Source: Bacteroidales bacterium
Lineage (GTDB): Bacteria; Bacteroidota; Bacteroidia; Bacteroidales; F082
Direction: 5' to 3'
DNA length: 33,030 bases
Assembly: GCA_028696715.1 (NCBI GenBank)
Contig: JAQVGO010000019.1
Span: 1-33,030 of the forward strand
Shown: piece by piece, positions 1 to 6,990 of the stretch
Layout of the letters: each line of letters opens with the position of its first letter
Numbering within the stretch: position 1 is the stretch's first letter
Made by a program: the position numbers and the translations under genes
Notes under the pieces: model-generated
The model's database searches: none
Told to the model about the DNA's origin: nothing
What the model saw: the letters and a program-made list of their open reading frames with translations, nothing else

Positions 1-90
1 TCTCCCATGCCTTAAATCAATAACTTTTGCTTCTCTTTTGTAGGAAGCAACATTCCTTTCCTTGAATTTATTTTGCTTCCCTTTTCCCAT
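1..90 (-). CDS. Start of an unidentified partner gene, cut by the window edge
   Basis: An open frame begins at an ATG at 90 and stays open to base 1 (30 codons). It overlaps the last 23 bases of the upstream ATPase gene in another frame, as translationally coupled genes do. The visible N-terminus is strongly basic: it begins MGKGKQNKFKERN and ends VIDLRHGR. An alternative ATG at 102, right after an in-frame TAA, would add four residues. AAA15/RloA-type ATPases are often followed by a second effector gene such as RloB. The 30 visible residues do not show the hydrophobic strand plus CEG motif expected near the start of RloB, so I do not assign a family. Confidence 0.5.
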   Translation of the reverse strand, partial: MGKGKQNKFKERNVASYKREAKVIDLRHGR

Positions 91-1399
91 ACAAAATTTC
101 ATTAAGTTTTACATCAAAATCAAAGTATGGGATTGCGCCATATTTACCATCTAGATAGTTTCTATCAAAAGCAGACTTATTTCTAACCTTGTCAGTTTTA
201 AAATCACCGAGTGAAAAAACTTCAGATGCGCCAAATTGATTTTTTTCTACAAACCAAATTTGATCACGTCGAAATGTCTCTTTGTTGAGCAACGAAATAT
301 CATGCACAGCACAAATAAGTTGAGCGTTATTTTGGTTAAATTGATGAAAGAAATCAACTAGTCTTAATGTTAAATGGCTATGCAGTCTAGAATCAAGTTC
401 ATCAATAATTAGCACCTTACCATTTTGAAGTGTATCATACCATGGCCCAAGTAAATATAAAATTTTCTTTGTTCCTTCAGATTCTTGTTTATCAAAGTTA
501 AAAGGTACTGTATCAACCAAAACATTATTATCATCATATTTCCTATGAAAAGTTATGAGCTGATCTCTCTTTGGCTGTTTTGACTGGATTTTTTGAATAC
601 TAGTTAAAAGATTTATTATTTCTTCATCCTTTTCCTTTTCTCTTAAAACATCTAAATCAATTTCATTAACATCTTCTTCGGTGGTCGATAGATTGGCTAT
701 CTCAAGGTACTTTACAAAATGTAGAACCCAATTAAAAAATTGCTTATCTGATTTTAATTTATCAATTGTATATCTTTTATGTCCACGGTCATGTATACCA
801 TTAACAAAATTGAATTTTTTGAACCACTCGACAATATTTGTAGAAATTTCCTTCCCTAGAGTGGCTAGAACTGAAAGAAAAAGAACATTTTCCTTAACAT
901 CTTCTTCTTTACCTAAACCTTCTTTGAAAGAAGATTTATTTATTTCAATTTCTTGCAAATTTCTTTTGAATAAATAAACTTCTTTGCTTGTTGTATGAAA
1001 AAGCCACTCTGCTACTACCTTATTATAATCGATTTCAAAACCATAACGATATTTTATTCCATTTTGAATAAAGGAAATTTCAAAGAAACTAGTGTCTTTT
1101 TCAGTTTGAGTATTTAACGCGAATTTCTCTAATGGAAATTTTCTTTCATTATTATCCATTAAAGCATCTCTAAATGAGTTTAATACAATTTGCTTCATAA
1201 ACCCCATTGCTTCAAGAAGATTACTTTTTCCACTTGCATTATTACCATAAATAATGGATGATTTTAACAAGTTAAGACTTCTATCCGCCTTAATAATATG
1301 ACTTTCTTTGTGTTCTTTAAAAGACTTAGAAGCCACCATTGAAAATGTTGTATAGTCCTTGAATGAAAGAAAGTTCTCTATATTGAATTCTATTAACAT
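68..1399 (-). CDS. AAA15 / RloA-like ATP-binding protein
   Basis: This 443-residue protein looks like a member of the AAA15 (COG1106, RloA-like) ATPases, an ABC/SMC-type P-loop group often found in restriction and phage-defence loci. Visible features are the N-terminal strand typical of the family (MLIEFNIENFLSF), Walker A GNNASGKS at 52-59, an ABC-signature-like stretch SEGTKK at 307-312, Walker B VLIIDELDSRLH at 329-340, and a switch histidine in AVHD (H366). Residues 120-300 form the variable insert that separates the two halves of the nucleotide site. The ATG at 1399 lies 30 bases downstream of a clear -33/-7 promoter. The gene overlaps a truncated downstream gene, so the pair is probably one operon. 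The ATPase assignment is firm; a defence role is inferred from family habit. Confidence 0.85.
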   Translation of the reverse strand: MLIEFNIENFLSFKDYTTFSMVASKSFKEHKESHIIKADRSLNLLKSSIIYGNNASGKSNLLEAMGFMKQIVLNSFRDALMDNNERKFPLEKFALNTQTEKDTSFFEISFIQNGIKYRYGFEIDYNKVVAEWLFHTTSKEVYLFKRNLQEIEINKSSFKEGLGKEEDVKENVLFLSVLATLGKEISTNIVEWFKKFNFVNGIHDRGHKRYTIDKLKSDKQFFNWVLHFVKYLEIANLSTTEEDVNEIDLDVLREKEKDEEIINLLTSIQKIQSKQPKRDQLITFHRKYDDNNVLVDTVPFNFDKQESEGTKKILYLLGPWYDTLQNGKVLIIDELDSRLHSHLTLRLVDFFHQFNQNNAQLICAVHDISLLNKETFRRDQIWFVEKNQFGASEVFSLGDFKTDKVRNKSAFDRNYLDGKYGAIPYFDFDVKLNEILYGKREAK

Positions 1400-1428
1400 T
1401 GTCTTAGAATTTAAATTATTTCAGACCA

Positions 1429-1459
1429 CAAAGATACAACATAAATTAATATTTGCAAA
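1429..1459 (-). promoter_or_regulatory. Bacteroidota promoter for the AAA15 gene
   Basis: Read on the minus strand, TTTG (1456-1459) is followed by a 19-base spacer and then TATCTTTG (1429-1436). This matches the Bacteroidota -33 TTTG / -7 TAnnTTTG consensus with normal spacing. It lies 30 bases upstream of the ATG at 1399. Confidence 0.75.
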
Positions 1460-1540
1460 TAAATTGCATATTTTTATATTTGATGCCTTTTAAGGGAGTC
1501 TCTCTGTCTTTTTACAATGAATGCCAACTTATTTTTAATT

Positions 1541-1587
1541 CGACAAATTGTCGGTTTATTATACCTAAAACAACTTAATAAACCGAC
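1541..1587. repeat. Two overlapping inverted repeats
   Basis: The first repeat is CGACAA (1541-1546), one base, then TTGTCG (1548-1553). The second has perfect 12-bp arms, GTCGGTTTATTA (1550-1561) and TAATAAACCGAC (1576-1587), around a 14-base loop. The two share bases 1550-1553, so as RNA they could not form together. They end three bases before an ATG at 1591. They could act as an operator or as alternative leader hairpins. Confidence 0.6.
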
Positions 1588-1590
1588 ATC

Positions 1591-1740
1591 ATGTCTTTTA
1601 CTCATTTACTCAAAATTAGTCATATTTCTAAATCATCCAGCAACTTTGTCATCTTTTTAATATTCGCCCTGCTTACCCTGGTGTATATTTCAGTCGTTTT
1701 GCTTCTGGCATGTCCTGGTTTTGGTTATTGTCGCAGCTAA
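1591..1740 (+). CDS. Possible 49-residue single-span membrane peptide
   Basis: An ATG at 1591 opens a 49-codon frame ending in TAA at 1738-1740. Residues 1-18 are polar to basic with several Ser, Lys and His. Residues 19-40 are continuously hydrophobic, long enough for one membrane span. The tail is CPGFGYCRS with two cysteines. I recognise no family. Hydrophobic short frames arise easily by chance in AT-rich DNA, so the gene is only a candidate. In its favour is the perfect inverted repeat ending three bases before the start, and an A7/T8 hairpin about 50 bases past the stop. Small hydrophobic peptides behind structured leaders include type I toxins, but nothing here shows an antitoxin RNA. 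Confidence 0.3.
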   Translation: MSFTHLLKISHISKSSSNFVIFLIFALLTLVYISVVLLLACPGFGYCRS

Positions 1741-1786
1741 TTTAGCAATTCTTCTTTTATTAAACCAAGCACCCCCTGAAAAAATT

Positions 1787-1805
1787 AAAAAAATCCGTTT
1801 TTTTT
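1787..1805 (+). terminator. Weak A/T hairpin with T run
   Basis: A run of seven A (1787-1793), TCCG, and a run of eight T (1798-1805) could form a low-stability hairpin ending in T residues. It lies 47 bases beyond the stop of the possible small peptide. There are no G:C pairs in the stem, so terminator function is doubtful. Confidence 0.2.
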
Positions 1806-1860
1806 GACACTTTATTGAACGCTTCCTAGTTCCCTACCCTGTCATTTCCGGTAACTTCTC

Positions 1861-1965
1861 AAACTTCTTCCGGAAACACACAAACTTTTCCAGGAATCAT
1901 CCGAACTTTTTCTGAATACATGCAAACTTTTACTCAAACCATCCTTACTTACACAAGAAACACGC
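1861..1965. repeat. Degenerate 21-bp tandem repeat, about five units
   Basis: Units start at 1861, 1882, 1903, 1924 and 1945, exactly 21 bases apart. The first four begin AAACTT or GAACTT, and the second reads AAACTTTTCCAGGAATCATC plus one base. The fifth unit is more decayed. The stretch 1840-1860 and bases 1966-1986 show weaker similarity. The period is constant but the units differ at many positions, as in an old duplication. In one plus frame the units read as heptads (KLLPETH, KLFQESS), but a TAA at 1852-1854 closes that frame and no start precedes it. Confidence 0.6.
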
Positions 1966-2026
1966 AAACAAACATCACATAATCAACCTATTTAATAAAT
2001 ACAGCCCCAAAATGTAACGCTTTCCC

Positions 2027-2055
2027 GCTCGGCGTAGTCAGCGACTAGGTCGAAC
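2027..2055. repeat. REP-like GC-rich hairpin
   Basis: TAGTC (2035-2039) and GACTA (2043-2047) flank a three-base loop AGC. The stem extends outward to 2027/2055 with two mismatches and one G:U pair. It is unusually GC-rich for this AT-rich stretch. Its compact stem-loop form resembles repetitive extragenic palindromes mobilised by Y1 (RAYT) transposases. No transposase and no second copy is visible in the window, so this rests on shape alone. Confidence 0.35.
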
Positions 2056-2158
2056 AATTATCCCGATAACTCTTACTCTCCAGGACCATTCCCTGCTAAA
2101 GTATCACTCAAAAAAAATCAAGCGTATCTTTTACCCAATTCATAAGCACAAGTTTGTC

Positions 2159-2202
2159 AAAAGATGCGCATCTTTTACCTAAAAGATGCACATCATTTTA
2201 TC
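2159..2202. repeat. Palindromic 22-bp direct repeat
   Basis: AAAAGATGCGCATCTTTT (2159-2176) is a perfect 18-base palindrome. The 22-base unit starting there is followed at 2181 by a second copy beginning AAAAGATGCACATC that has lost the symmetry. A third partial match, GCGTATCTTTTACCC (2122-2136), lies exactly 44 bases (two periods) before the matching part of the first copy. Confidence 0.5.
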
Positions 2203-2535
2203 AGATCAATTTGAAAGTCGCAACACATTATTTATCAGCAATATAAGAACCTTTCAAATTTTTAAAAAATCGAATCTCCTGCAAAGCAATTTTGCTCAAA
2301 CAAAGCCCGCAGTAAAATGAATTCTTTTGAGGTTTTGGTATCACAGAATTGAATCTAACTGTTGAACGAACAGTATCAAAACTGCCTGACAAATAATAGC
2401 ATACAACACCTCATTTAATTTCTTGTGAGTAAATTCTGCATTTCACTGTCTTAAAATAACTGTAATGCTTAATTGGCACTATGCAAACCAAAAAAAAAGT
2501 AATTGTATCAAAAACTGATTAATAAGTACCATTAA

Positions 2536-2573
2536 AACAAAAAGAGCCGGAATCTTCAGATTTCCAGCTCTTT
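2536..2573 (-). terminator. Terminator of the tRNA-Leu pair
   Basis: On the minus strand a 12-bp stem (2562-2573 with 2541-2552) encloses a 9-base loop and leads into a U-rich run (UUGUUUU). One position is a G:U pair on the minus-strand RNA but would be a C:A mismatch on the plus strand, which supports minus-strand use. It lies 14 bases past the 3' end of the CAG tRNA. Confidence 0.8.
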
Positions 2574-2586
2574 ATTTTTCGAAAAG

Positions 2587-2670
2587 TGCCCAAGAAAGGA
2601 CTCGAACCTTCACGAGCGTTCGCTCACTACACCCTGAATGTAGCGCGTCTACCAATTCCGCCACTTGGGC
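2587..2670 (-). tRNA. tRNA-Leu (anticodon CAG)
   Basis: An 84-base tRNA with a long variable arm, as in class II leucine tRNAs. The acceptor arms GCCCAAG and CTTGGGC pair perfectly, with discriminator A. The D-arm region contains GGCGGAATTGGTAGACGC, the T arm contains GGTTCGAGTCC, and the anticodon loop TTCAGGG gives CAG. The 3' CCA is not encoded. It is cotranscribed with the upstream tRNA-Leu, 28 bases away. Confidence 0.95.
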
Positions 2671-2698
2671 TAACAAAACACACCTTTCAAAAAAACTG

Positions 2699-2782
2699 TG
2701 CCCAGAACAAGAATCGAACTTGCACTCCGTAACCGGAACATGGCCCTCAACCATGCGCGTCTACCAATTCCGCCACCTGGGC
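2699..2782 (-). tRNA. tRNA-Leu (anticodon GAG)
   Basis: An 84-base class II tRNA with acceptor GCCCAGG pairing with TCTGGGC (one G:U) and discriminator A. The anticodon stem CATGG/CCATG holds loop TTGAGGG, giving GAG. The D-arm region is identical to that of the neighbouring tRNA-Leu, while the anticodon and variable arms differ, indicating an old tandem duplication. CCA is not encoded. Confidence 0.95.
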
Positions 2783-2793
2783 TAAAAGTTTTG

Positions 2794-2823
2794 CAAAAGT
2801 AATATAAATTTTATTTCTCCAAA
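2794..2823 (-). promoter_or_regulatory. Promoter of the tRNA-Leu pair
   Basis: On the minus strand TTTG (2820-2823), an 18-base spacer and TACTTTTG (2794-2801) match the Bacteroidota -33/-7 pattern. The box is 11 bases upstream of the first tRNA. Confidence 0.7.
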
Positions 2824-2897
2824 GCTTTTGTTCTTTCGTTTTGGTATTTTTTGTTTGTCCCTTTTCCTTAATTTTACCATCAAAAACGTAACCCATC

Positions 2898-4454
2898 ATG
2901 ATACTCCAACTTAGCCCGACTGACCTCGATCTCCTGAGGAAAAAAGGAATCTCAGAAACTCAACTGCTTTACCAAATCAATCAATTTAAAAATGGCTTCC
3001 CCTTCATAAGGCTGAAACAAGCTGCAACAACCCAAAATGGAATTGTTCAATATTCTGATAATGAGCTTAAGGAGCTGATCACTTTCTTTGAAGAAAACCA
3101 ACAGCATTACAGTATTTTAAAATTTGTTCCAGCTTCCGGAGCCGCCAGCCGAATGTTTAAAGACCTGTTTGCTTTCCTGGAACAGCATACCGAATCAAAA
3201 CCTGTCTTCACCCTCGATGAAATAAGCAACCCAAATAGCGTTGCCTATTGCCTTACTCACCTTAAAGATTTTGCCTTCTACCCCGATCTGGCTCAAAAAA
3301 TGAGTGACGAAGGATTTGACATTGAGAAACTGATTCAGGATGAGGATTATGTTACAATTTTGAAATATTTATTAACCGGTTCAGGTTTGAACTACGGTGC
3401 ACTTCCTAAAGCCTTGTTGCGCTTTCATCGATATCAGGATGGTAACCGGCTGGCTATGGAAGAACACCTGATCGAAGCTGTGCATTATAGCTGCGATCCA
3501 AAACAAACTGCACGTGTGCATTTTACCAATTCACCAGAACATAAAACTGCTTTCGAAGATGCGATTCAAACCGTTCTGCCAAAGTATGAAAAGCAGTTTG
3601 GGGTTAAGTTTGATATTACTTTCTCAGAGCAAAAGCCTTCGACCGATACTGTTGCTGTGGATCACGATAACGAGCCTTTCAGAAATGCAGATGGCAGCTT
3701 GCTTTTCCGTCCGGGCGGACATGGCGCGCTTATCGAGAATCTGAATGATTTGCATGAAGAAATAGTTTTCATCAAAAACATCGATAATATTGTTCCTGAT
3801 TCGCTTCGGGAGCCAACCTACCAATACAAAAAAGCCATTGGTGGGTTATTAATGAAACTTCAGATGATGATTTTTGAGATGCTCGACAAACTCGATGATG
3901 GCAACCTGACAATGGAAGAGCTGGACGAGATGGCTGCCCTGGCTCAAAAATCGTTTATGATAGAAATTCCGGACGCCTTTTATGGTTTTGACGAAATGGA
4001 AAAAATTGACTTCCTGTTCACCAAGCTTAACCGGCCTATCCGCATTTGTGGAATGGTTAAAAATGAAGGAGAACCGGGAGGAGGACCCTTCTGGGTAGAA
4101 AATGAAAATGGTGAAGTCTCCCTTCAAATCGTTGAGTCATCACAGATTGATAAAAATGATACAACGCAAATGAAAATTGTTGAACAGGCCACCCATTTTA
4201 ATCCGGTTGATTTGGTTTGTGCAACCTACGATTTCAAAGGAAACAAATTTGACCTCAGACAATTCGTTGATCCCCAAACCGGATTTATTTCTATCAAATC
4301 AAAGGATGGACGCGAACTAAAAGCCCTTGAATTGCCCGGATTATGGAATGGTGCAATGGCCGATTGGATCACTGTTTTTGTTGAAACACCGATCATTACT
4401 TTTAATCCCGTGAAAACAATCAATGACTTGTTACGTCCGCAGCATCAGGCCTGA
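2898..4454 (+). CDS. DUF4301 family protein
   Basis: This 518-residue protein matches DUF4301, a family largely restricted to Bacteroidota. No signal peptide or membrane span is visible, so it should be cytosolic. Near the N-terminus, KFVPASGAASRMFKDL (75-90) resembles the glycine-rich GxGxRM loop of sugar-phosphate nucleotidyltransferases. A second conserved-looking stretch is LLFRPGGHGALIENLNDL (270-287). These suggest a nucleotide-sugar or related enzyme, but no activity is established from what I can see. The ATG at 2898 is the first in the frame with good coding content. The 3' end overlaps the convergent symporter gene by 35 bases. Confidence 0.85.
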   Translation: MILQLSPTDLDLLRKKGISETQLLYQINQFKNGFPFIRLKQAATTQNGIVQYSDNELKELITFFEENQQHYSILKFVPASGAASRMFKDLFAFLEQHTESKPVFTLDEISNPNSVAYCLTHLKDFAFYPDLAQKMSDEGFDIEKLIQDEDYVTILKYLLTGSGLNYGALPKALLRFHRYQDGNRLAMEEHLIEAVHYSCDPKQTARVHFTNSPEHKTAFEDAIQTVLPKYEKQFGVKFDITFSEQKPSTDTVAVDHDNEPFRNADGSLLFRPGGHGALIENLNDLHEEIVFIKNIDNIVPDSLREPTYQYKKAIGGLLMKLQMMIFEMLDKLDDGNLTMEELDEMAALAQKSFMIEIPDAFYGFDEMEKIDFLFTKLNRPIRICGMVKNEGEPGGGPFWVENENGEVSLQIVESSQIDKNDTTQMKIVEQATHFNPVDLVCATYDFKGNKFDLRQFVDPQTGFISIKSKDGRELKALELPGLWNGAMADWITVFVETPIITFNPVKTINDLLRPQHQA

Positions 4455-5910
4455 GCTTAGTTTTGTTTTTAGGTATCAGATAACTTGATAAAACCGCAAC
4501 CAACAAGGCTACAATAAAGGTTAATAAACGTGCGGTAATGTATTGTTCCATTCCGGTACTTATCCAGATAATGGTGAATAAAAGTCCTGAAACAATGGTA
4601 AGAACTACTGCCCTTCCGTGGTATTTTGGCCACATCAGTGTGAGTAGTACAACAACTGAAAAGGTACCGCCAATTCCGGCCCAAACATAACTCACCAACG
4701 AAAATATGAGCTCTGCCTCAATCACATAGGCTAGCAACAGGGCAACCACCGCAAGCAAAGCCGTCACAATTCTGCTCTGCAGCAGCGCAGCTGAATCGGC
4801 TCCTTTGAATTTTTTGAGAAGTGGTTTTAAAATATTTTCACTGAATTCGGTTGCACTCAAAATCAATAAGGAATCCGCAGTGGAAATCATGGCTGCGATG
4901 GCTCCTGTGATAAGGACAGAAGCAATCACAGGAGGAAAAATCCTCAACATCACTGCCGGCATCACATATTCCTGATCTTCCAGGCCTGTCGGGCCAAAAA
5001 TGGCCAGGCCAATCCAACCTATCATTAATGCCCCAATATAAGCAACCAAGGTCCATACGATGCCAACATTCCTGGCTTTACGAGCCTGTCGTATATCCGA
5101 AATAGCCATAAAACGCATTGCCAACTGTGGCTGTCCGCCCAAATAACCGAAAAACCATGAAAAGCCGCCCACAATTATCACTCCGGCTGCAAATCCACTT
5201 GTGCCATTAACGAGCGACATATAGGAAGATCCAGCCTTTTCGAGTGCCTCACCTATGCCTGAAGCGAATGTTTCAGGATGATTACTCAAATACATCAAGC
5301 CTACTATCGGCCCTACAACCAGCGCGACAATCATCACAATTGCCTGTATCACATCGGTATAAACTACGCTTCTGAAACCACCATATATCGTATAAGGTAC
5401 GATGATGGCAGCAGTTAATAACATCCCGATTTCCGGATTGATACCAAACATCGTAAAGAGCGTTTTGCCTCCACCCAAAAACTGAGCACCAACATAAAAG
5501 AAAAAAAAGAATACAATGGTGGCACTGGCCGAAGCCCTGATCCATCTGGCTGTTTCGGCATGTTTTCCAGCCAGAAAATCGGTGTAAGTTGTGATGTTAT
5601 ATTTTTCGGCCTCATCTCGCAAACGCCACGAAATCAAAGCCCAGGCAACGATTATCCCCGCCACACAACCTACTGCTGTCCAAATCTCCGTCAATCCCAT
5701 GGCATAAGCGGCTCCGGGCAATCCAAGCAAAGCCCAGCTGCTTTCGCCTGTTGCGCGTTCAGATAAAGCCGCAACCCACCCGGGCAGCTTTCTGCCTGCA
5801 ATGGCATAATCCTGATTGCTCTTTACCTTTCGGCCTTGATATATTCCCCAGAAAATCAATAAACTCAGGTAAATAACCATTACCACGAGAATCTGTTCTT
5901 GCTGTTGCAT
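4420..5910 (-). CDS. Sodium:solute symporter, PutP-like
   Basis: A 496-residue polytopic membrane protein of the SSS family with about thirteen hydrophobic spans. The N-terminal part resembles PutP, the sodium/proline symporter: the first span is followed by DYAIAGRKLPGWVAALSERATGESSWALLGLPGAAYAMGL-like text, in which the unwound span-1 and ion-binding segments of the family lie. The FGYLGGQPQLAMRFMAI segment is also typical of PutP. Proline is therefore the likeliest substrate, though SSS specificity is hard to assign by eye. The last 12 codons overlap the end of the convergent DUF4301 gene. Confidence 0.85.
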   Translation of the reverse strand: MQQQEQILVVMVIYLSLLIFWGIYQGRKVKSNQDYAIAGRKLPGWVAALSERATGESSWALLGLPGAAYAMGLTEIWTAVGCVAGIIVAWALISWRLRDEAEKYNITTYTDFLAGKHAETARWIRASASATIVFFFFFYVGAQFLGGGKTLFTMFGINPEIGMLLTAAIIVPYTIYGGFRSVVYTDVIQAIVMIVALVVGPIVGLMYLSNHPETFASGIGEALEKAGSSYMSLVNGTSGFAAGVIIVGGFSWFFGYLGGQPQLAMRFMAISDIRQARKARNVGIVWTLVAYIGALMIGWIGLAIFGPTGLEDQEYVMPAVMLRIFPPVIASVLITGAIAAMISTADSLLILSATEFSENILKPLLKKFKGADSAALLQSRIVTALLAVVALLLAYVIEAELIFSLVSYVWAGIGGTFSVVVLLTLMWPKYHGRAVVLTIVSGLLFTIIWISTGMEQYITARLLTFIVALLVAVLSSYLIPKNKTKLRPDAADVTSH

Positions 5911-6024
5911 CTTTTCGAAAGTTTTTATTTAGCTGTCAGCCTGTCATATTTTAGCCCCGAATTTACAAAGTTTAATAAAAACACGGCAAGGCAAGGTTCT
6001 TGATAATTGAAAAAAAACGCAATT

Positions 6025-6288
6025 ATGATTCACAAAGACATCGAAATTGAAGCACTGGTGACCAACTATCCTTTCTCCGTTAAATACCTGATGGAAAAGG
6101 GAATACGCTGCATTGCCTGTGGAGAACCTATATGGGGAACTTTAGAAGAGGCCGCAAAAGAAAAAGGTTTTGATGATGCTGCTATTCAGGGATTTGTAGA
6201 GGAAATGAATAAGCTGGCCGAAATAAGCGATGAAACGGAAAAATCTCCCGAAAAGAAAGTGGATGTAAAGCCTTTACGTCCAAATTAA
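6025..6288 (+). CDS. DUF1858 domain protein
   Basis: An 87-residue protein whose first 60 residues match the DUF1858 fold: MIHKDIEIEALV, a proline-containing helix turn (YPFSVKYL), then RCIACGEPIWGTLEEAA with a CxxC pair (C29, C32). Family members often accompany hybrid-cluster or redox proteins and may bind a metal or cluster through the cysteines. The tail (60-87) is charged and probably disordered. I start at the ATG at 6025, where the family alignment begins; an in-frame TTG at 6007 would add six residues. The stop lies one base from the end of the convergent pdxH. Confidence 0.8.
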   Translation: MIHKDIEIEALVTNYPFSVKYLMEKGIRCIACGEPIWGTLEEAAKEKGFDDAAIQGFVEEMNKLAEISDETEKSPEKKVDVKPLRPN

Positions 6289-6289
6289 T

Positions 6290-6922
6290 TTAAGGCGACA
6301 AACGGCTGATCTGCCAATTTTGCATTAGTTTTTCATAGATGATACGGTCGTGCAGCCGATGGGATCCGCCCTGCCAAAACTCAAAATAATCAGGCTTTAG
6401 CTGATATCCGCCCCAATGTGCTGGTCGCTTTATCAGCTCCACATGCTTCAAAAGGTGGTCATAGCTGCGAATCAGTGCCGTTTTATCTTTTATCTTTTCA
6501 CTCTGTGCAGAAGCTATCGCAGCGGCCTGACTTTCAAGAGGTCTGGAAATAAAATAACTTTCGGACTGCTCATCCGAAATTTTTTCGACCTGCCCTTCAA
6601 CTCTGATTTGTCTTTCGTGCTGAGACCAAAAAAACAAGATGGAAGCCTGCGGATTATTTTCTATCTCGCGCCCTTTTCGGCTGTTGTAATTTGTAAAAAA
6701 CACCAGGGCATCCTGCTCTACAGCCTTCAACAACACAATACGCGACGAAGGTCGGTGCTTATAAACAGTGGAAAGCACCAGGGCATTGGCATCCGGTAGT
6801 TGGTCCTTAAGTGCCTGATCAAACCAATGCTGAAACAGCACAAAAGGATTCTCAGGCATGTCTTTTTCAACCAGCCCCGACTTGCCATAATTTTGCCGGA
6901 TATGATGATATGATTTTGCCAT
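6290..6922 (-). CDS. pdxH: Pyridoxamine 5'-phosphate oxidase
   Basis: PdxH oxidises pyridoxamine or pyridoxine 5'-phosphate to pyridoxal 5'-phosphate, using FMN and oxygen, in the cytosol. The 210-residue length is close to E. coli PdxH (218). Visible family motifs are SSRIVLLKAV, the FMN-binding FFTNYNSRKGREIENNP, ESQAAAIASAQSE, and the C-terminal signature PAHWGGYQLKPDYFEFWQG followed by RLHDR and the ending ISRLSP. The ATG at 6922 is 10 bases from a TATTTTTG -7 box. It is a single-gene unit, convergent with the DUF1858 gene. Confidence 0.95.
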   Translation of the reverse strand: MAKSYHHIRQNYGKSGLVEKDMPENPFVLFQHWFDQALKDQLPDANALVLSTVYKHRPSSRIVLLKAVEQDALVFFTNYNSRKGREIENNPQASILFFWSQHERQIRVEGQVEKISDEQSESYFISRPLESQAAAIASAQSEKIKDKTALIRSYDHLLKHVELIKRPAHWGGYQLKPDYFEFWQGGSHRLHDRIIYEKLMQNWQISRLSP

Positions 6923-6931
6923 GTTTTAATG

Positions 6932-6939
6932 CAAAAATA
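6932..6939 (-). promoter_or_regulatory. -7 box of pdxH
   Basis: TATTTTTG on the minus strand matches TAnnTTTG and ends 10 bases before the pdxH ATG. No convincing -33 TTTG is visible. Confidence 0.5.
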
Positions 6940-6990
6940 CAGCAATTTTCGAATTAGAAAATTACTATCTTGCAGCTTCAATTGCTTGCT

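Larger units (their letters stand above)
1460..2535. other. Long AT-rich intergenic region without a confident gene
   Basis: About 1.1 kb separates the ATPase promoter from the tRNA-Leu terminator. No open frame of 60 or more codons is present on either strand. It holds several structured elements listed separately: nested inverted repeats and a possible 49-codon frame (1541-1740), an A/T hairpin (1787-1805), a 21-bp degenerate tandem repeat (1861-1965), a REP-like hairpin (2027-2055) and a palindromic 22-bp repeat (2159-2202). The remainder (about 2210-2535) is AT-rich, with only a small 6-bp inverted repeat at 2358-2374. Confidence 0.7.

Noticed and set aside
1861-1965. CRISPR array
   Set aside because: The units abut one another without spacers and differ from each other, so this is a tandem repeat, not a CRISPR array. 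No cas genes are present.
2572-2754. 60-codon minus-strand frame
   Set aside because: It runs through both tRNA-Leu genes. Its protein (AELVDALHSG...) is the familiar artefact of translating tRNA sequence.
6416-6799. 127-codon plus-strand frame
   Set aside because: Antisense to pdxH, which is intact and well recognised.
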